A DNA stretch of 64,000 bases from Methylobacterium sp. 17Sr1-1 (GCF_003173775.1 NZ_CP029552.1:87001-151000); one strand, 5' to 3'. Shown: positions 52,745 to 61,442, numbered from the stretch's first letter. Made by a program: numbers and translations. The notes: generated by a model not told the origin, from the sequence alone.

Positions 52745-54274
52745 ATGACCGAGACCCGCCCGCAGGCGCTCGCCGCCCTCCTGCGCCCGTTCTTTCCCGA
52801 GGCCGCCACCATGGGATCCTGGGTGGACGGCCGCCTCGTCCCCGGCACCGGCGAGCCGGTGCGCCTCGTCGATCCCGCCACCGGCCTCACCCTCGCCGAG
52901 TATCCGGATGCGGGCGCCTCCGTGGTGGCCGAGGCCGCGACGGCTGCGAAGGCCGGCCAGGCCCGCTGGGCCGCGCTCACCGGTGCCGCCCGCGGCCGGG
53001 TGATGCAGGAGATCGCGCGAGCGATCCGCGCCGAGATCGAGCCGCTCGCCCGCCTCGAGGCGCTGAATGCCGGCAAGCCGATCCGCGATTGCCGCGTCGA
53101 GGCGACCAAGGTCGCCGAGATGTTCGAGTACTATGCCGGCTGGGCCGACAAGCTGCACGGCGAGGTGATCCCGGTTCCGACCAGCCACCTCAACTACACG
53201 CGGCGCGAGCCGATCGGCGTCGTCCTGCAGATCACGCCCTGGAACGCCCCGGTCTTCACCTGTGGCTGGCAGCTCGCCCCGGCCCTCGCCGCCGGCAACG
53301 CGGTGCTGCTCAAGCCCTCGGAGCTCACCCCCCTGACCTCGCTCGCCGTGGCGGCGGTCGCGGAGCGGGCCGGGCTGCCTCCGGGCGTCGTCAACGTGCT
53401 CGCCGGCTACGGCCACACCACCGGTCAGGCGGCGCTCGCGGAGCGTGCGGTGGCGAAGGTGGTGTTCGTCGGCTCGCCGGCCACCGGCGCGAAGATCGCG
53501 GAGGCGGCCGCCCGTCACCTCAAGCCCTGCGTGCTCGAACTCGGCGGCAAGTCGGCCAACATCGTCTTCGCCGATGCCGACCTGGAGCGGGCCTGCCTGG
53601 GCGCGCAAGCCGCGATCTTCGCCGGCGCCGGCCAGTCCTGCGTCGCCGGCTCGCGGCTCCTCGTCGAGCGCCCGGTCTACGACCGCTTCGTCGCGATGCT
53701 GACGGAGGGCGCGAACCGCATCCGCGTCGGCGATCCCCTCGACCCGCAGACCGAGGTCGGGCCGATCAACAACGCCACCCAGTACCGCCACGTGCTGGCG
53801 ATGATCCGCGGCGGCCTCGAGCAGGGCGCCGCCCTCGCCGCCGGCAGCGACGGCACGGCGCAGGAGGGCGGCTACTACGTGCGTCCGACGATCCTGGCGC
53901 AGGCCGACAACACGATGGACTGCGCCCGCACCGAGATCTTCGGGCCGGTGGTGACGGTGATCCCGTTCGACACGGAAGGCGAGGCGGTCGCGATCGCCAA
54001 CGATTCCGAGTTCGGTCTCGCCGGCGCGGTCTGGACCCGCGACGTCGGCCGCGCCCACCGGGTCGCGGCCTTGGTGCGGGCCGGCACCTTCTGGATCAAC
54101 GCCTACAAGACCATCCACGTCGCCTCGCCCTTTGGCGGCTCGGGGCGCAGCGGCTACGGGCGTTCCAGCGGCGTCGAGGCCCTGCACGAATACACCCAGG
54201 TCAAGAGCGTCTGGGTCGAGACGGCGGCCGCCCCCGCCGCCTCGTTCGGCTACGCCCCCGGCGTCGGCGCCTGA
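52745..54274 (+). CDS. Aldehyde dehydrogenase in the LysR-controlled operon
   Basis: 509 residues. ALDH fold with VVLQITPWNAPVFTCGWQLAPAL, LLKPSELTPLTSLAVAAV, FVGSPATGAKIAEAA, glutamate in LELGGKSANIVFADAD and nucleophilic cysteine in GAGQSCVAGSR. The N-terminus has an extra 25 residues before the conserved core. 14 bp after the dehydrogenase and 63 bp before the DUF3100 permease. The neighbouring reductase suggests that a hydroxyacid or aldehyde pair is processed. Confidence 0.92.
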   Translation: MTETRPQALAALLRPFFPEAATMGSWVDGRLVPGTGEPVRLVDPATGLTLAEYPDAGASVVAEAATAAKAGQARWAALTGAARGRVMQEIARAIRAEIEPLARLEALNAGKPIRDCRVEATKVAEMFEYYAGWADKLHGEVIPVPTSHLNYTRREPIGVVLQITPWNAPVFTCGWQLAPALAAGNAVLLKPSELTPLTSLAVAAVAERAGLPPGVVNVLAGYGHTTGQAALAERAVAKVVFVGSPATGAKIAEAAARHLKPCVLELGGKSANIVFADADLERACLGAQAAIFAGAGQSCVAGSRLLVERPVYDRFVAMLTEGANRIRVGDPLDPQTEVGPINNATQYRHVLAMIRGGLEQGAALAAGSDGTAQEGGYYVRPTILAQADNTMDCARTEIFGPVVTVIPFDTEGEAVAIANDSEFGLAGAVWTRDVGRAHRVAALVRAGTFWINAYKTIHVASPFGGSGRSGYGRSSGVEALHEYTQVKSVWVETAAAPAASFGYAPGVGA

Positions 54275-54337
54275 CACCTCCTCCGGTCCGGGAGGCGGCC
54301 CCTCCCGGACCGCCCCCGCACCGGAGAATAGTTTTCG

Positions 54338-55711
54338 ATGACGAGCGCCACCCTGGCGACCGGCAATCCCGCCGTCGCGCCCGTATCCCACCCCGTGCCG
54401 CAAGCCGGCCGCACCGGCTTCCTGATCCTGTTCGGCCTCGCCCTCGCGGTGGTGACCCTGGCCGAGGCGATCGGCAACGTCGCCATCCCGCTGGGGCACG
54501 GCAAGATCATCCTCCTGCCCCTGCTCTGGGCGCTCCTGATGGGCGGGGGCCTCGGCCTCGCCGCGCCGCGCCTGCCACAGGCCCTGCGGCTGCCGGTGTC
54601 GCTCCAGCACGCGGCGGGTGCGATCCTGCAGCCCGCCCTGCTGCTCTTCGTCGCCAAGCTCGGCCTCCTCGTCGGCGGCTCGCTGCCGAAGATCCTGGGT
54701 GCCGGCTGGGCCCTCGCCTTCCAGGAATTCGGCCACTTCTTCGGCACGATGGTGTTCGGCCTGCCCGTGGCGCTCCTGCTCGGGCTCAAGCGCGAGGCGA
54801 TCGGCGCCACCTTCTCGGTCGGGCGCGAGCCGAGCCTCGCCATCATCGGCGAGCGCTACGGCATGGATTCGCCGGAAGGCCGCGGCGTGCTCGCCGAGTA
54901 CCTGACCGGCACGGTGTTCGGGGCGGTGTTCATCGCGGTGCTGGCCGGGCTGATCGCGAGCCTCGGCATCTTCAATCCCCTGGCCCTCGCCATGGGCGCC
55001 GGCGTCGGGTCCGGCAGCATGATGGCGGCCGCCGCCGGCGCCATCGCGGCGCAGCAGACGCCCGAGATGGCGAAGGAGGTCGCCACCTTCGCGGCGGCGA
55101 GCAACCTGATCACCACCACCATCGGCACCTACTTCACCCTGTTCCTGTCGCTGCCCTTCACGGTCTGGGCCTACGGCGTGCTGGAGCCGGTCCTCGGCCG
55201 GGGCCGCGGCCGGACGGAGACCGTGCCCGAGCCGGCCGCGGCGGTCGCGGCGCATGCCGCCCCGGCCTTCGGCCTGCCGGCCCTGGTCCTGATCTGGCTC
55301 GCCACCGCGGCGTTCGGGCTTGTCGGCAACTGGCTGACCTACGGCACCCGGCCGGACGGGCAGGTGCTGATCGGGGCCGCGATCATCGTCGGCGCGGTGG
55401 TCGTGGGCGAGGCGCTCTATCGCCTCGCCGGGCGGAAGCTGCCGGCGGTGGTGTGGGTCTCGCTCATCGGCATGGCGCTCACCTATCCGGGCACGCCGTT
55501 CGCCGCCGAGATCGCGGCGGCGACGGGCCGGATCAACTTCCTGGCGCTCGCCACCCCGATCCTCGCCTTCGCGGGCCTGTCGCTGGCCAAGGATTTCCCG
55601 GCCTTCCGGCGCCTCGGCTGGCGCATCGTGGTGGTGTCGTTCATGGCCAATGCCGGCACCTTCCTCGGCGCGGCCCTGATCGCCCAGTTCTGGATGCACC
55701 CGCCGCTGTGA
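54338..55711 (+). CDS. DUF3100 integral membrane protein (putative transporter)
   Basis: 457 residues with about ten to twelve hydrophobic segments. The N-terminal half contains LQHAAGAILQPALLLFVAKLGLLVGGSLPKIL and the DUF3100-typical FQEFGHFFGTMVFGLPVALLLGLKREAIGATFSVGREPSLAIIGERYG block; GAGVGSGSMMAAAAGAIAAQ follows. The second half repeats a similar membrane layout after a polar linker near residue 300. DUF3100 proteins are thought to be transporters but no substrate is established. Third gene of the LysR-linked operon, so uptake of the pathway substrate is the simplest guess. Confidence 0.85.
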   Translation: MTSATLATGNPAVAPVSHPVPQAGRTGFLILFGLALAVVTLAEAIGNVAIPLGHGKIILLPLLWALLMGGGLGLAAPRLPQALRLPVSLQHAAGAILQPALLLFVAKLGLLVGGSLPKILGAGWALAFQEFGHFFGTMVFGLPVALLLGLKREAIGATFSVGREPSLAIIGERYGMDSPEGRGVLAEYLTGTVFGAVFIAVLAGLIASLGIFNPLALAMGAGVGSGSMMAAAAGAIAAQQTPEMAKEVATFAAASNLITTTIGTYFTLFLSLPFTVWAYGVLEPVLGRGRGRTETVPEPAAAVAAHAAPAFGLPALVLIWLATAAFGLVGNWLTYGTRPDGQVLIGAAIIVGAVVVGEALYRLAGRKLPAVVWVSLIGMALTYPGTPFAAEIAAATGRINFLALATPILAFAGLSLAKDFPAFRRLGWRIVVVSFMANAGTFLGAALIAQFWMHPPL

Positions 55712-55811
55712 CGCGGGCACGGGCCGGGCGCGGTTGCGTCAGCGACCGGATGCGGCGCGCGAACTTCCGCTAGACTTGGCGGTTATCGAACTCACGGCCC
55801 CAATACGAAAG

Positions 55812-55839
55812 AACGGGCCGGATCAGGATCCGGCCCGTT
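55812..55839. terminator. Hairpin after the DUF3100 operon
   Basis: AACGGGCCGGATC pairs with GATCCGGCCCGTT, about 12 bp of perfect stem. On the plus strand no T-run follows; on the minus strand TTCTTTCG does. A strong stem 100 bp past the operon stop is a plausible transcription end. Confidence 0.5.
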
Positions 55840-56079
55840 GGAAGAGTTTCCGGCCAATGCACAAGGGGAATGCGGGGAGGACCAGGTGGCCGGGTTGCAA
55901 CATCAACCGGAATCCTCGCCGATTGGTTCCATGGAGCCGGACGCTGCGATCCTTTTTCGTTGCCTGTGGCGGAATTGCCGCGCTTTATCGCCAAGCCTGC
56001 CGCGCGCCGGTCGGTTAACAGGGGGTTGACGGGACCCCTCGCATTCGCGCCATGAACTGTCCCGTGCCGGCACCGTCGC

Positions 56080-56106
56080 GGGAACTACTTGCCGAGGACC
56101 CGCGTT
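56080..56106 (+). promoter_or_regulatory. EcfG-like promoter candidate with long spacer
   Basis: GGAAC, 18 bases, CGTT, 40 bp before the 169-residue secreted protein gene. Both elements are exact but the spacer is one base longer than the usual 16-17. Confidence 0.35.
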
Positions 56107-56145
56107 AAGGAAGCATTCTCAAGCTTCGCCGCGAGGGCCTCGCGT

Positions 56146-56655
56146 ATGCTCCGCCCGCACTTCTTCCTCGGCATTACGGTCCCGGCCGCGTTCCTCGCCC
56201 TGGTCGGGCAGCCGCTGATCGAGCACTCCGTCGGAGCGCTCGCCCGCCCGGCCGTCGAGCAGGCGGCGATCAAGGGCGACCGTCTCGCGCCGGTCCGGCC
56301 GGCCGCGAAGGCGCAGGTCCCGGTGGCGGTCGAGATCACCGGGCTGGGCGCCGCCAAGGTCACCCTGCGCAATGCCGCCGGGGACGTCGTCTACCAGGCC
56401 GATTCCACCCGCAACACGACGCTGGTCGCCCGCGACACCGCGATCCCCCACGTGACGGTCCGCGAGCGCGCCGGCTCCCCGGTGGCGCAGCGCGATCCGG
56501 CCCCCGCGGGCCAGGCCGTGCGGCGAATGCCGGAGGGCTGCGAGGGCGCGATCAGCGGGCTCGCCGGCCACGAGGCCCGCCGGCTGCTGCCGAGCCGCTG
56601 CCTGGCGGATGCCGGCGACGTCGTGCCGGCCGGCCTCTCCCACGCGACGCTCTGA
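56146..56655 (+). CDS. Secreted hypothetical protein, 169 aa
   Basis: N-terminal hydrophobic signal (MLRPHFFLGITVPAAFLALVG), then a mature region with IKGDRLAPVRPAA, a beta-rich stretch (VPVAVEITGLGAAKVTLRNAAGDVVYQADS) and two cysteines (EGCEGAIS and PSRCLADAG) that could form a disulfide in the periplasm. No known family. Followed after 31 bp by a 69-residue gene. Possibly stress-induced, given the promoter candidate upstream. Confidence 0.72.
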   Translation: MLRPHFFLGITVPAAFLALVGQPLIEHSVGALARPAVEQAAIKGDRLAPVRPAAKAQVPVAVEITGLGAAKVTLRNAAGDVVYQADSTRNTTLVARDTAIPHVTVRERAGSPVAQRDPAPAGQAVRRMPEGCEGAISGLAGHEARRLLPSRCLADAGDVVPAGLSHATL

Positions 56656-56686
56656 CGACCCTCTCCGACGCCGACGGACCTGCACC

Positions 56687-56896
56687 ATGATCGATCTGCG
56701 CGAATTCGAGGTCCCCTCGCCTCAGCCGCCGACCCCGGAGCGGGTCCATCGCGACGGCACCCACGTCGAGCCCGATGCCGACCGGCTCGCCAGCCTGCTC
56801 GCCGGCGTCACGGCCGTGCGGCCGGTCGACGACGTGGTCTGTCTCCAGCTGGCGCGGCGCAACCTCGTGGTCACGGCGCGACCGCTGGCCGCCTGA
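56687..56896 (+). CDS. Small hypothetical protein, 69 aa
   Basis: MIDLREFEVPSPQPPTPERV at the start, then a short ordered part (ADRLASLLAGVTAVRPVDDVVCLQLARRNLVVTARPLAA). No signal peptide or known domain. 31 bp after the secreted protein gene and directly before a strong hairpin, so probably the last gene of that transcript. Function unknown. Confidence 0.6.
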   Translation: MIDLREFEVPSPQPPTPERVHRDGTHVEPDADRLASLLAGVTAVRPVDDVVCLQLARRNLVVTARPLAA

Positions 56897-56904
56897 CCCC
56901 GCGA

Positions 56905-56950
56905 ACGACGAAGCACCCCGGGCGCGATGGCGCCCGGGGTGCTTCGTCGT
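56905..56950. terminator. Strong hairpin with 21-bp perfect stem
   Basis: Arms 56905-56925 and 56930-56950 are perfectly complementary around GATG. It lies 8 bp after the 69-residue gene stop. No T-run follows on either strand, but the stem is strong enough to end plus-strand transcription. A second hairpin with a 12-bp stem (56981-57016) is placed for the convergent KGG gene. Confidence 0.65.
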
Positions 56951-57106
56951 GTCCGGTTGCGACGGTGACGGCCCATGCTGATGCGCCGGAGGCGAGATGG
57001 TCTCCCTCCGGCGCATGAGCGTGGGTCTCAACGTGTCCGCGGAACCTCAGGGCCCGCGGCCCGGTACGGCCGGGCGTTCCTCCGCCGGCTCGGCGCCGGC
57101 ACCGCC

Positions 57107-57301
57107 TCACTCGTCGGTGGCGCGGCCGCTGCCCGAGGCCTGGCCGCCCTTGCGACCGGCGGACGAGGCCAATTCGCGATCCTGCGAGAAGGACCGCTTC
57201 TCGGCCGGCACGGAGCGGCCGCCCTTGCTGGCGATCTCGCGCTGGCGCTCCAGATCCATGGACGCGAAGCCGCGCTTCGAGGTCGAATTTCCGGTAGCCA
57301 T
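57107..57301 (-). CDS. KGG-repeat general stress protein (con-10/GsiB-like)
   Basis: 64 residues, very polar, with repeated glycine-rich stress motifs: RGFASMDLERQREIASKGGRS and SAGRKGGQASGSG. Such stress-induced KGG proteins are hydrophilins thought to protect against desiccation, salt or oxidative stress. ATG at 57301 with AAGGAGG eight bases upstream; the longer frame to 57337 has no ribosome site. An EcfG-type promoter lies 35 bp upstream, consistent with general stress control. Confidence 0.92.
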   Translation of the reverse strand: MATGNSTSKRGFASMDLERQREIASKGGRSVPAEKRSFSQDRELASSAGRKGGQASGSGRATDE

Positions 57302-57335
57302 GATTTGCCTCCTTGGCCGTGTTCTCAGTTCGGAC

Positions 57336-57360
57336 AACCTTCAGCGCAAATGATGGTTCC
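57336..57360 (-). promoter_or_regulatory. EcfG-type promoter of the KGG stress gene
   Basis: Minus strand: GGAAC, 16 bases, GGTT. Exact -35 and one mismatch in the -10 against the GGAAC-N16/17-CGTT consensus. The leader would be about 25-30 bases, an ideal distance for the KGG gene. Confidence 0.7.
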
Positions 57361-57512
57361 TGCCACGCATGCGGGCCGGCGGAGAGATGGTCCCGATTCG
57401 GGGCAGTACAGGCAAGCCCTCCGGGGCACCGCCCGCCCCCGGATGCCGCCGGTGACTTGCGCTAACACCGCCCGCCCCGGGCGAAACCTGCCGGCAGGCG
57501 TCGCCGTGGGGC

Positions 57513-57537
57513 GGAACCGGGCGGGTGGGCCGGCGTT
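57513..57537 (+). promoter_or_regulatory. EcfG-type promoter of the 72-residue gene
   Basis: GGAAC, 16 bases, CGTT on the plus strand, an exact consensus match, about 67 bp before the ATG at 57605. With the promoter above it makes a divergent pair of stress promoters in one 303-bp gap that otherwise holds no gene. Confidence 0.7.
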
Positions 57538-57604
57538 CGCCCCGGACTCCGCGGTGGAGCGGCCTGCGGCCGCCCGCCGCATCGCAACGCTCCCGGAGCA
57601 GCCG

Positions 57605-57823
57605 ATGACCAACAAGACCATGGTGAGCCCCGAGGCCGCCGCCCATCCCGAGACCGCGCCCGCGCCCAACCGCGCCGCCCCGCCGCCGATGCCGGCCGAG
57701 GAGGGCAGCCCGCACCCGACCACGACCGAGGAGCCGGGCGACTCGCCCCAGCCCAACCGCCAGTTCGGCGACGAGCCGATCGGCGGCCTGACCACCCGCA
57801 AGGAATACACCCGGCGGGACTGA
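57605..57823 (+). CDS. Small disordered hypothetical protein, 72 aa
   Basis: Proline-, alanine- and glutamate-rich (HPETAPAPNRAAPPPMPAEE), ending in a more conserved-looking tail (NRQFGDEPIGGLTTRKEYTR). Likely unstructured. CGGAGCAG precedes the ATG. An exact EcfG promoter match upstream and the divergent KGG gene suggest a general stress role. No enzymatic motif. Confidence 0.72.
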   Translation: MTNKTMVSPEAAAHPETAPAPNRAAPPPMPAEEGSPHPTTTEEPGDSPQPNRQFGDEPIGGLTTRKEYTRRD

Positions 57824-57929
57824 TCCGGATTAGGTTGACCCGCACTGACGCAGCCGCAGTTTCCAGTCCCGCTCCGGCCCTCTACACAGGCAGGCGGGAT
57901 CCGGGCGGGATCCGGGACGGCGGACCGGC

Positions 57930-60900
57930 ATGAGCGGCGGGGCGGAAGCGGCGGAGCGGACGGGCGGCGGCATCGCTCCGGCGGCGGGCGGAGCCCCGGC
58001 GCGCGGGGACCGCGCCGCCGGGCGGGACCAGGCGCAGGATCGGGCGCAGGATCAGATCGCCGCCGCCCGGTCCGGCAACGACCCGGAAGCCGGCGACGCC
58101 TCCGGCGGCCTCGACCGCAGCCTGTTCCGCTACATCTGGCGCCACTCGAAGCGCGACCAGATCCTGATCTGCGCCGTCGTGCTGGCCTCGCTGCCGCTCT
58201 ACTTCGCCTCCCTCGACCTGCCGCGGCGCATCGTCAACGAGGCGATCCAGGGCCACGCCTTCGAGAAGGGCAACGAGACCGCCAAGTTCCTGGTGCTGCG
58301 CCTGCAGATGCCGGACTGGTTCGGCCACGACATCGCGCTGTTCTCCGGCTTCGACGTCGACCGGTTCGAGCTGCTGTTCGGGCTCTCGTCGATGTTCCTG
58401 CTGCTGGTGCTGATCAACGGCGCCTTCAAGTACTGGATCAACGTGGCGAAGGGGGCGCTCGGCGAGCGCATGCTGCGGCGCCTGCGGTTCCAGCTGTTCT
58501 CGCTGATCATGCGCTTCTCGCCCGACGCGCTGCGCCACACCAAGGCCTCCGAGGTCGCGACGATCATCCGCGACGAGGTCGAGCCGATCGGCGGATTCAT
58601 CGGCGACGCCTACATCCTGCCGGCCTTCCTCGGCACCCAGGCCGCCACCGCGATGGCGTTCATCCTGCTCCAGAACGTCTGGCTCGGGCTGCTCGCCGCC
58701 GGCGTCGTCGGGGTGCAGTTCGTGGTGATCCCCCGCCTGCGGCGCGAATTGCTGCGCCTCGGGCGCCAGCGCCAGCTCGCCTCGCGCCGCCTCGCCGGCC
58801 GGGTCGGCGAGGTGGTGGACGGCATCGCGGCGGTGCATTCCAACGGGGCCGAGGCCTGGGAGCGGGCCGAGATCGGCCACCGCCTCGGCGGCCTGTTCGA
58901 CCTGCGCCTGCGCATCTACCGGCGCAAGTTCATGGTCAAGTTCCTGAACAACCTGCTCGCGCAGATGACGCCGTTCCTGTTCTACTGCATCGGCGGCTAC
59001 TTCGCGCTCAAAGGCCAGCTCAGCATCGGCCAGCTCGTGGCGGTGATCGCCGCCTACCGCGACCTGCCGCCGCCCCTGAAGGAGCTGATCGACTGGGACC
59101 AGCAGCGCCTCGACGTGCAGGTGAAGTACGAGCAGGTGCTGCAGCAATTCCTGCCCGAGCGGCTGCTCGGGCTCGACGCGCCGGGGCGCGACGACTCGCT
59201 CTGCGGCCGGCTCGCCGCCGAGGGCGTCGGCGTCCAGGAGCCGCACGGACCGGTGCTCGCCAACGTCTCCCTCTCGCTGCCGCTTCCGGCGCTCGTCGGC
59301 ATCGTCAGCGACGGCGGTCCGGCCGCCTCGACCTTCGCGCGGGTGCTGGCGCGGCGCACGGTGCCGACCTCCGGGCGGATCACCCTCGAGGACCACGACC
59401 TCGCGGAATGGTCCGGCGCGGCGCTCACCCGGCGCATCGCCTATGCGGGGGTCGACCCGATCCTTTTTCCGGGATCCTTGCGCGACAACATCGTCTACGG
59501 CCTCAACCGCCGGCCGCCCGAGGGCGCCGCCGCCGACGCGAAGGTGCTCGCCGAGGCCCGCCGCACCGGCAACCCGGTCGAGCCGTTCCCGGCCGACTGG
59601 ATCGACTACGCCCAGGCCGGCGTCGCGGACGCCGCCGCCCTCGACGCCCTGATCCTCGACTGGCTCACCCGCATCGGCATGGGCGAGGAGGTCTACCGCT
59701 TCGGCCTCCTCGGCCAAGTCGATCCCGAGCGCCATCCGGACCTCGCCGCCCGGCTGATCGAGGCGCGGATCGCCTTCCGCGAGCGCCTGGCGGCGGAGGG
59801 GCACGCGAACCTCGTCGAGCCGTTCGACCCCGCCCGCTACAACCGGCAGGCGACGGTGGCCGAGAACCTGCTGTTCGGCGTGCCGACCACCACGGCGCTG
59901 ACCGGGCGGGCGCTCGCCGAGCACGCGGTGGTGCGCCTCGTCCTCGACCGCACCGGGCTCGCGGACGACCTCGTCACCATGGGCGAGCGGATCGCCGCCA
60001 CGATGCTGGAGATCTTCCGCGGCCTGCCGAGCGGGCACCCGCTGTTCGAGCAGTTCTCGTTCCTCTCCGCCGACGAGCTGCCGGAATTCGAGGCGATCCT
60101 CGCGCGCCGCACCGCCACCGAGGCCTCCGCCGAGCGGCACGGCGGCGGCACGCTCAATCGGATCCGGCGGCGCTGGATCGGGCTCGGCCGCTACGGCTCG
60201 GCCGACGCGACCCGGCTCATCGCCCTGCCGCTCGCCTATATCGAGCCCCGCCACCGCCTCGGCCTGATCGACGACGCGTTTCGCGACCGGCTGGTCGCGG
60301 CGCGGGCCGAGCTGCGCGCCGCCCTCGACGAGGCCGGGATGGGGGGCGTCGACTTCTACGACCCCGACCAGGTCTGCGCCGCCGCGCCGTTGCGCGACAA
60401 CCTGCTGTTCGGCCGCATCAACCAGTCAGTCGCCGACGCCGTCGAGACCGTGACGGCGACCGGCACCGCCCTGGTGCAGGAGATGCAGCTCGCCCCCGCC
60501 ATCACCCGGGTCGGGCTCGACCACCAGGTCGGCCCCGAGGGGCGCTTCCTGTCGAGCGTGCAGCGGGCGGTGGTGAGCCTGGTGCGGGCGCTGATCCGCC
60601 GGCCGGACCTGCTCGTCCTCGACGGCGCCCTGTCGCCGATGGGCGAGAACCGCGCCCGCACGGTGCTGGGCCTGCTGCTGGAGCGGTACGGGCGCGAGAA
60701 CAGCCTCGTGGTGGTGCTGCCGAACGACCGCGTCGCCGACCGGTTCGCCCTGGTGCTGCGGGCCGCCGGCACGCAGATCCAAGGGCCGGAGAGGCCCGGC
60801 CCTGGTGCGGCGTCCCCCGAAGAGGCGCCGGCGGGGGCTGGCGTTGCGGCGCCGGCTGCGGCAGTCTCCGCACGCGCCGAGGACGAGACGGGGCCGGAAC

Positions 60901-60932
60901 CGGCGCGCGTCGAGCAGGATGTGAAGGCATGA
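57930..60932 (+). CDS. ABC-transporter-like membrane protein with degenerate, expanded nucleotide-binding domain (pseudo-ABC)
   Basis: 1000 residues. A disordered Ala/Gly-rich N-terminus (1-62) precedes an ABC_membrane-type domain with six hydrophobic segments (about 65-355). The ATPase-like part starts near 425. Its Walker A position reads GIVSDGGPAASTF (about 457-469), with alanine where lysine is needed. The signature is LSSVQ (874-878) and Walker B is LLVLDG with G899 replacing the catalytic glutamate. Between Walker A and the signature are about 400 residues instead of roughly 100. That span holds three copies of the post-Q-loop segment: LRDNIVYG (517-524), VAENLLFG (643-650) and LRDNLLFG (821-828). 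ATP hydrolysis looks lost. The stop overlaps the next gene by ATGA. Cargo and function unknown. Confidence 0.9.
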   Translation: MSGGAEAAERTGGGIAPAAGGAPARGDRAAGRDQAQDRAQDQIAAARSGNDPEAGDASGGLDRSLFRYIWRHSKRDQILICAVVLASLPLYFASLDLPRRIVNEAIQGHAFEKGNETAKFLVLRLQMPDWFGHDIALFSGFDVDRFELLFGLSSMFLLLVLINGAFKYWINVAKGALGERMLRRLRFQLFSLIMRFSPDALRHTKASEVATIIRDEVEPIGGFIGDAYILPAFLGTQAATAMAFILLQNVWLGLLAAGVVGVQFVVIPRLRRELLRLGRQRQLASRRLAGRVGEVVDGIAAVHSNGAEAWERAEIGHRLGGLFDLRLRIYRRKFMVKFLNNLLAQMTPFLFYCIGGYFALKGQLSIGQLVAVIAAYRDLPPPLKELIDWDQQRLDVQVKYEQVLQQFLPERLLGLDAPGRDDSLCGRLAAEGVGVQEPHGPVLANVSLSLPLPALVGIVSDGGPAASTFARVLARRTVPTSGRITLEDHDLAEWSGAALTRRIAYAGVDPILFPGSLRDNIVYGLNRRPPEGAAADAKVLAEARRTGNPVEPFPADWIDYAQAGVADAAALDALILDWLTRIGMGEEVYRFGLLGQVDPERHPDLAARLIEARIAFRERLAAEGHANLVEPFDPARYNRQATVAENLLFGVPTTTALTGRALAEHAVVRLVLDRTGLADDLVTMGERIAATMLEIFRGLPSGHPLFEQFSFLSADELPEFEAILARRTATEASAERHGGGTLNRIRRRWIGLGRYGSADATRLIALPLAYIEPRHRLGLIDDAFRDRLVAARAELRAALDEAGMGGVDFYDPDQVCAAAPLRDNLLFGRINQSVADAVETVTATGTALVQEMQLAPAITRVGLDHQVGPEGRFLSSVQRAVVSLVRALIRRPDLLVLDGALSPMGENRARTVLGLLLERYGRENSLVVVLPNDRVADRFALVLRAAGTQIQGPERPGPGAASPEEAPAGAGVAAPAAAVSARAEDETGPEPARVEQDVKA

Positions 60933-61375
60933 CGCTTGAGACCGAGGTGCAGTCGCTGCGCCAAGTGCCGATGTTCCGCGAGGTGGATCCGGCCCGCCTG
61001 AAGCTGCTCGCCTTCACCAGCGAGCGGGTGCACTTCGCCGACGGGCAGCGCTTCTTCGACCGGGGCGACGCGGCGGATGCGGCCTACCTGATCCTGGAGG
61101 GCGAGGCGGCCGTCACGCTCGACGGGCCGCAGGGGCCGATCCGCCTGGCGCTGCTCGGCGCCAACGCCCTCGTCGGCGAGATGGGCATCCTGGCCGACCA
61201 GCCGCGCTCCGCCACCGTGACCGCGGTGGTGCCGACGACGGCGCTCCGCATCGATCGGCGGGTCTTCCTCGAGCTCCTGAGCCAGTTCCCGCAGATCGCC
61301 ATCGCGGTGATGCGCGAACTCGCCCACCGCCTCGAGATGACCAACCAGCAGCTCGCCCAGACGCGGACCGGCTGA
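60929..61375 (+). CDS. Stand-alone cyclic-nucleotide-binding-domain protein
   Basis: 148 residues comprising one cNMP-binding beta-barrel and short helices. The phosphate-binding cassette GEMGILADQPRSATVTAV has the conserved glutamate, arginine and alanine-threonine of cAMP/cGMP-binding domains; AYLILEGEAAVTL is the preceding strand pair. No helix-turn-helix follows, so it is not a Crp-type regulator. The start overlaps the pseudo-ABC stop (ATGA), indicating coupled translation and a probable physical partnership. Ligand binding is likely but not shown. Confidence 0.88.
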   Translation: MTLETEVQSLRQVPMFREVDPARLKLLAFTSERVHFADGQRFFDRGDAADAAYLILEGEAAVTLDGPQGPIRLALLGANALVGEMGILADQPRSATVTAVVPTTALRIDRRVFLELLSQFPQIAIAVMRELAHRLEMTNQQLAQTRTG

Positions 61376-61442
61376 GACACGAGACCGACGCGGCGTGCCC
61401 ATGAACGAGGCATGCCCGGCCCAATCGATTCGGGGAAGCGCC

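Larger units (their letters stand above)
55712..56145. other. Intergenic region with hairpin and possible promoter
   Basis: 434 bp. No convincing gene; short frames lack a ribosome site and codon bias. It holds the hairpin at 55812-55839 and, close to the next gene, a GGAAC/CGTT pair at 56080-56106. Confidence 0.5.

Noticed and set aside
51953-55720. 1255-codon minus-strand open frame across the LysR-linked operon
   Set aside because: It is antisense to three genes with clear domains and has the biased composition of a GC-rich shadow frame.
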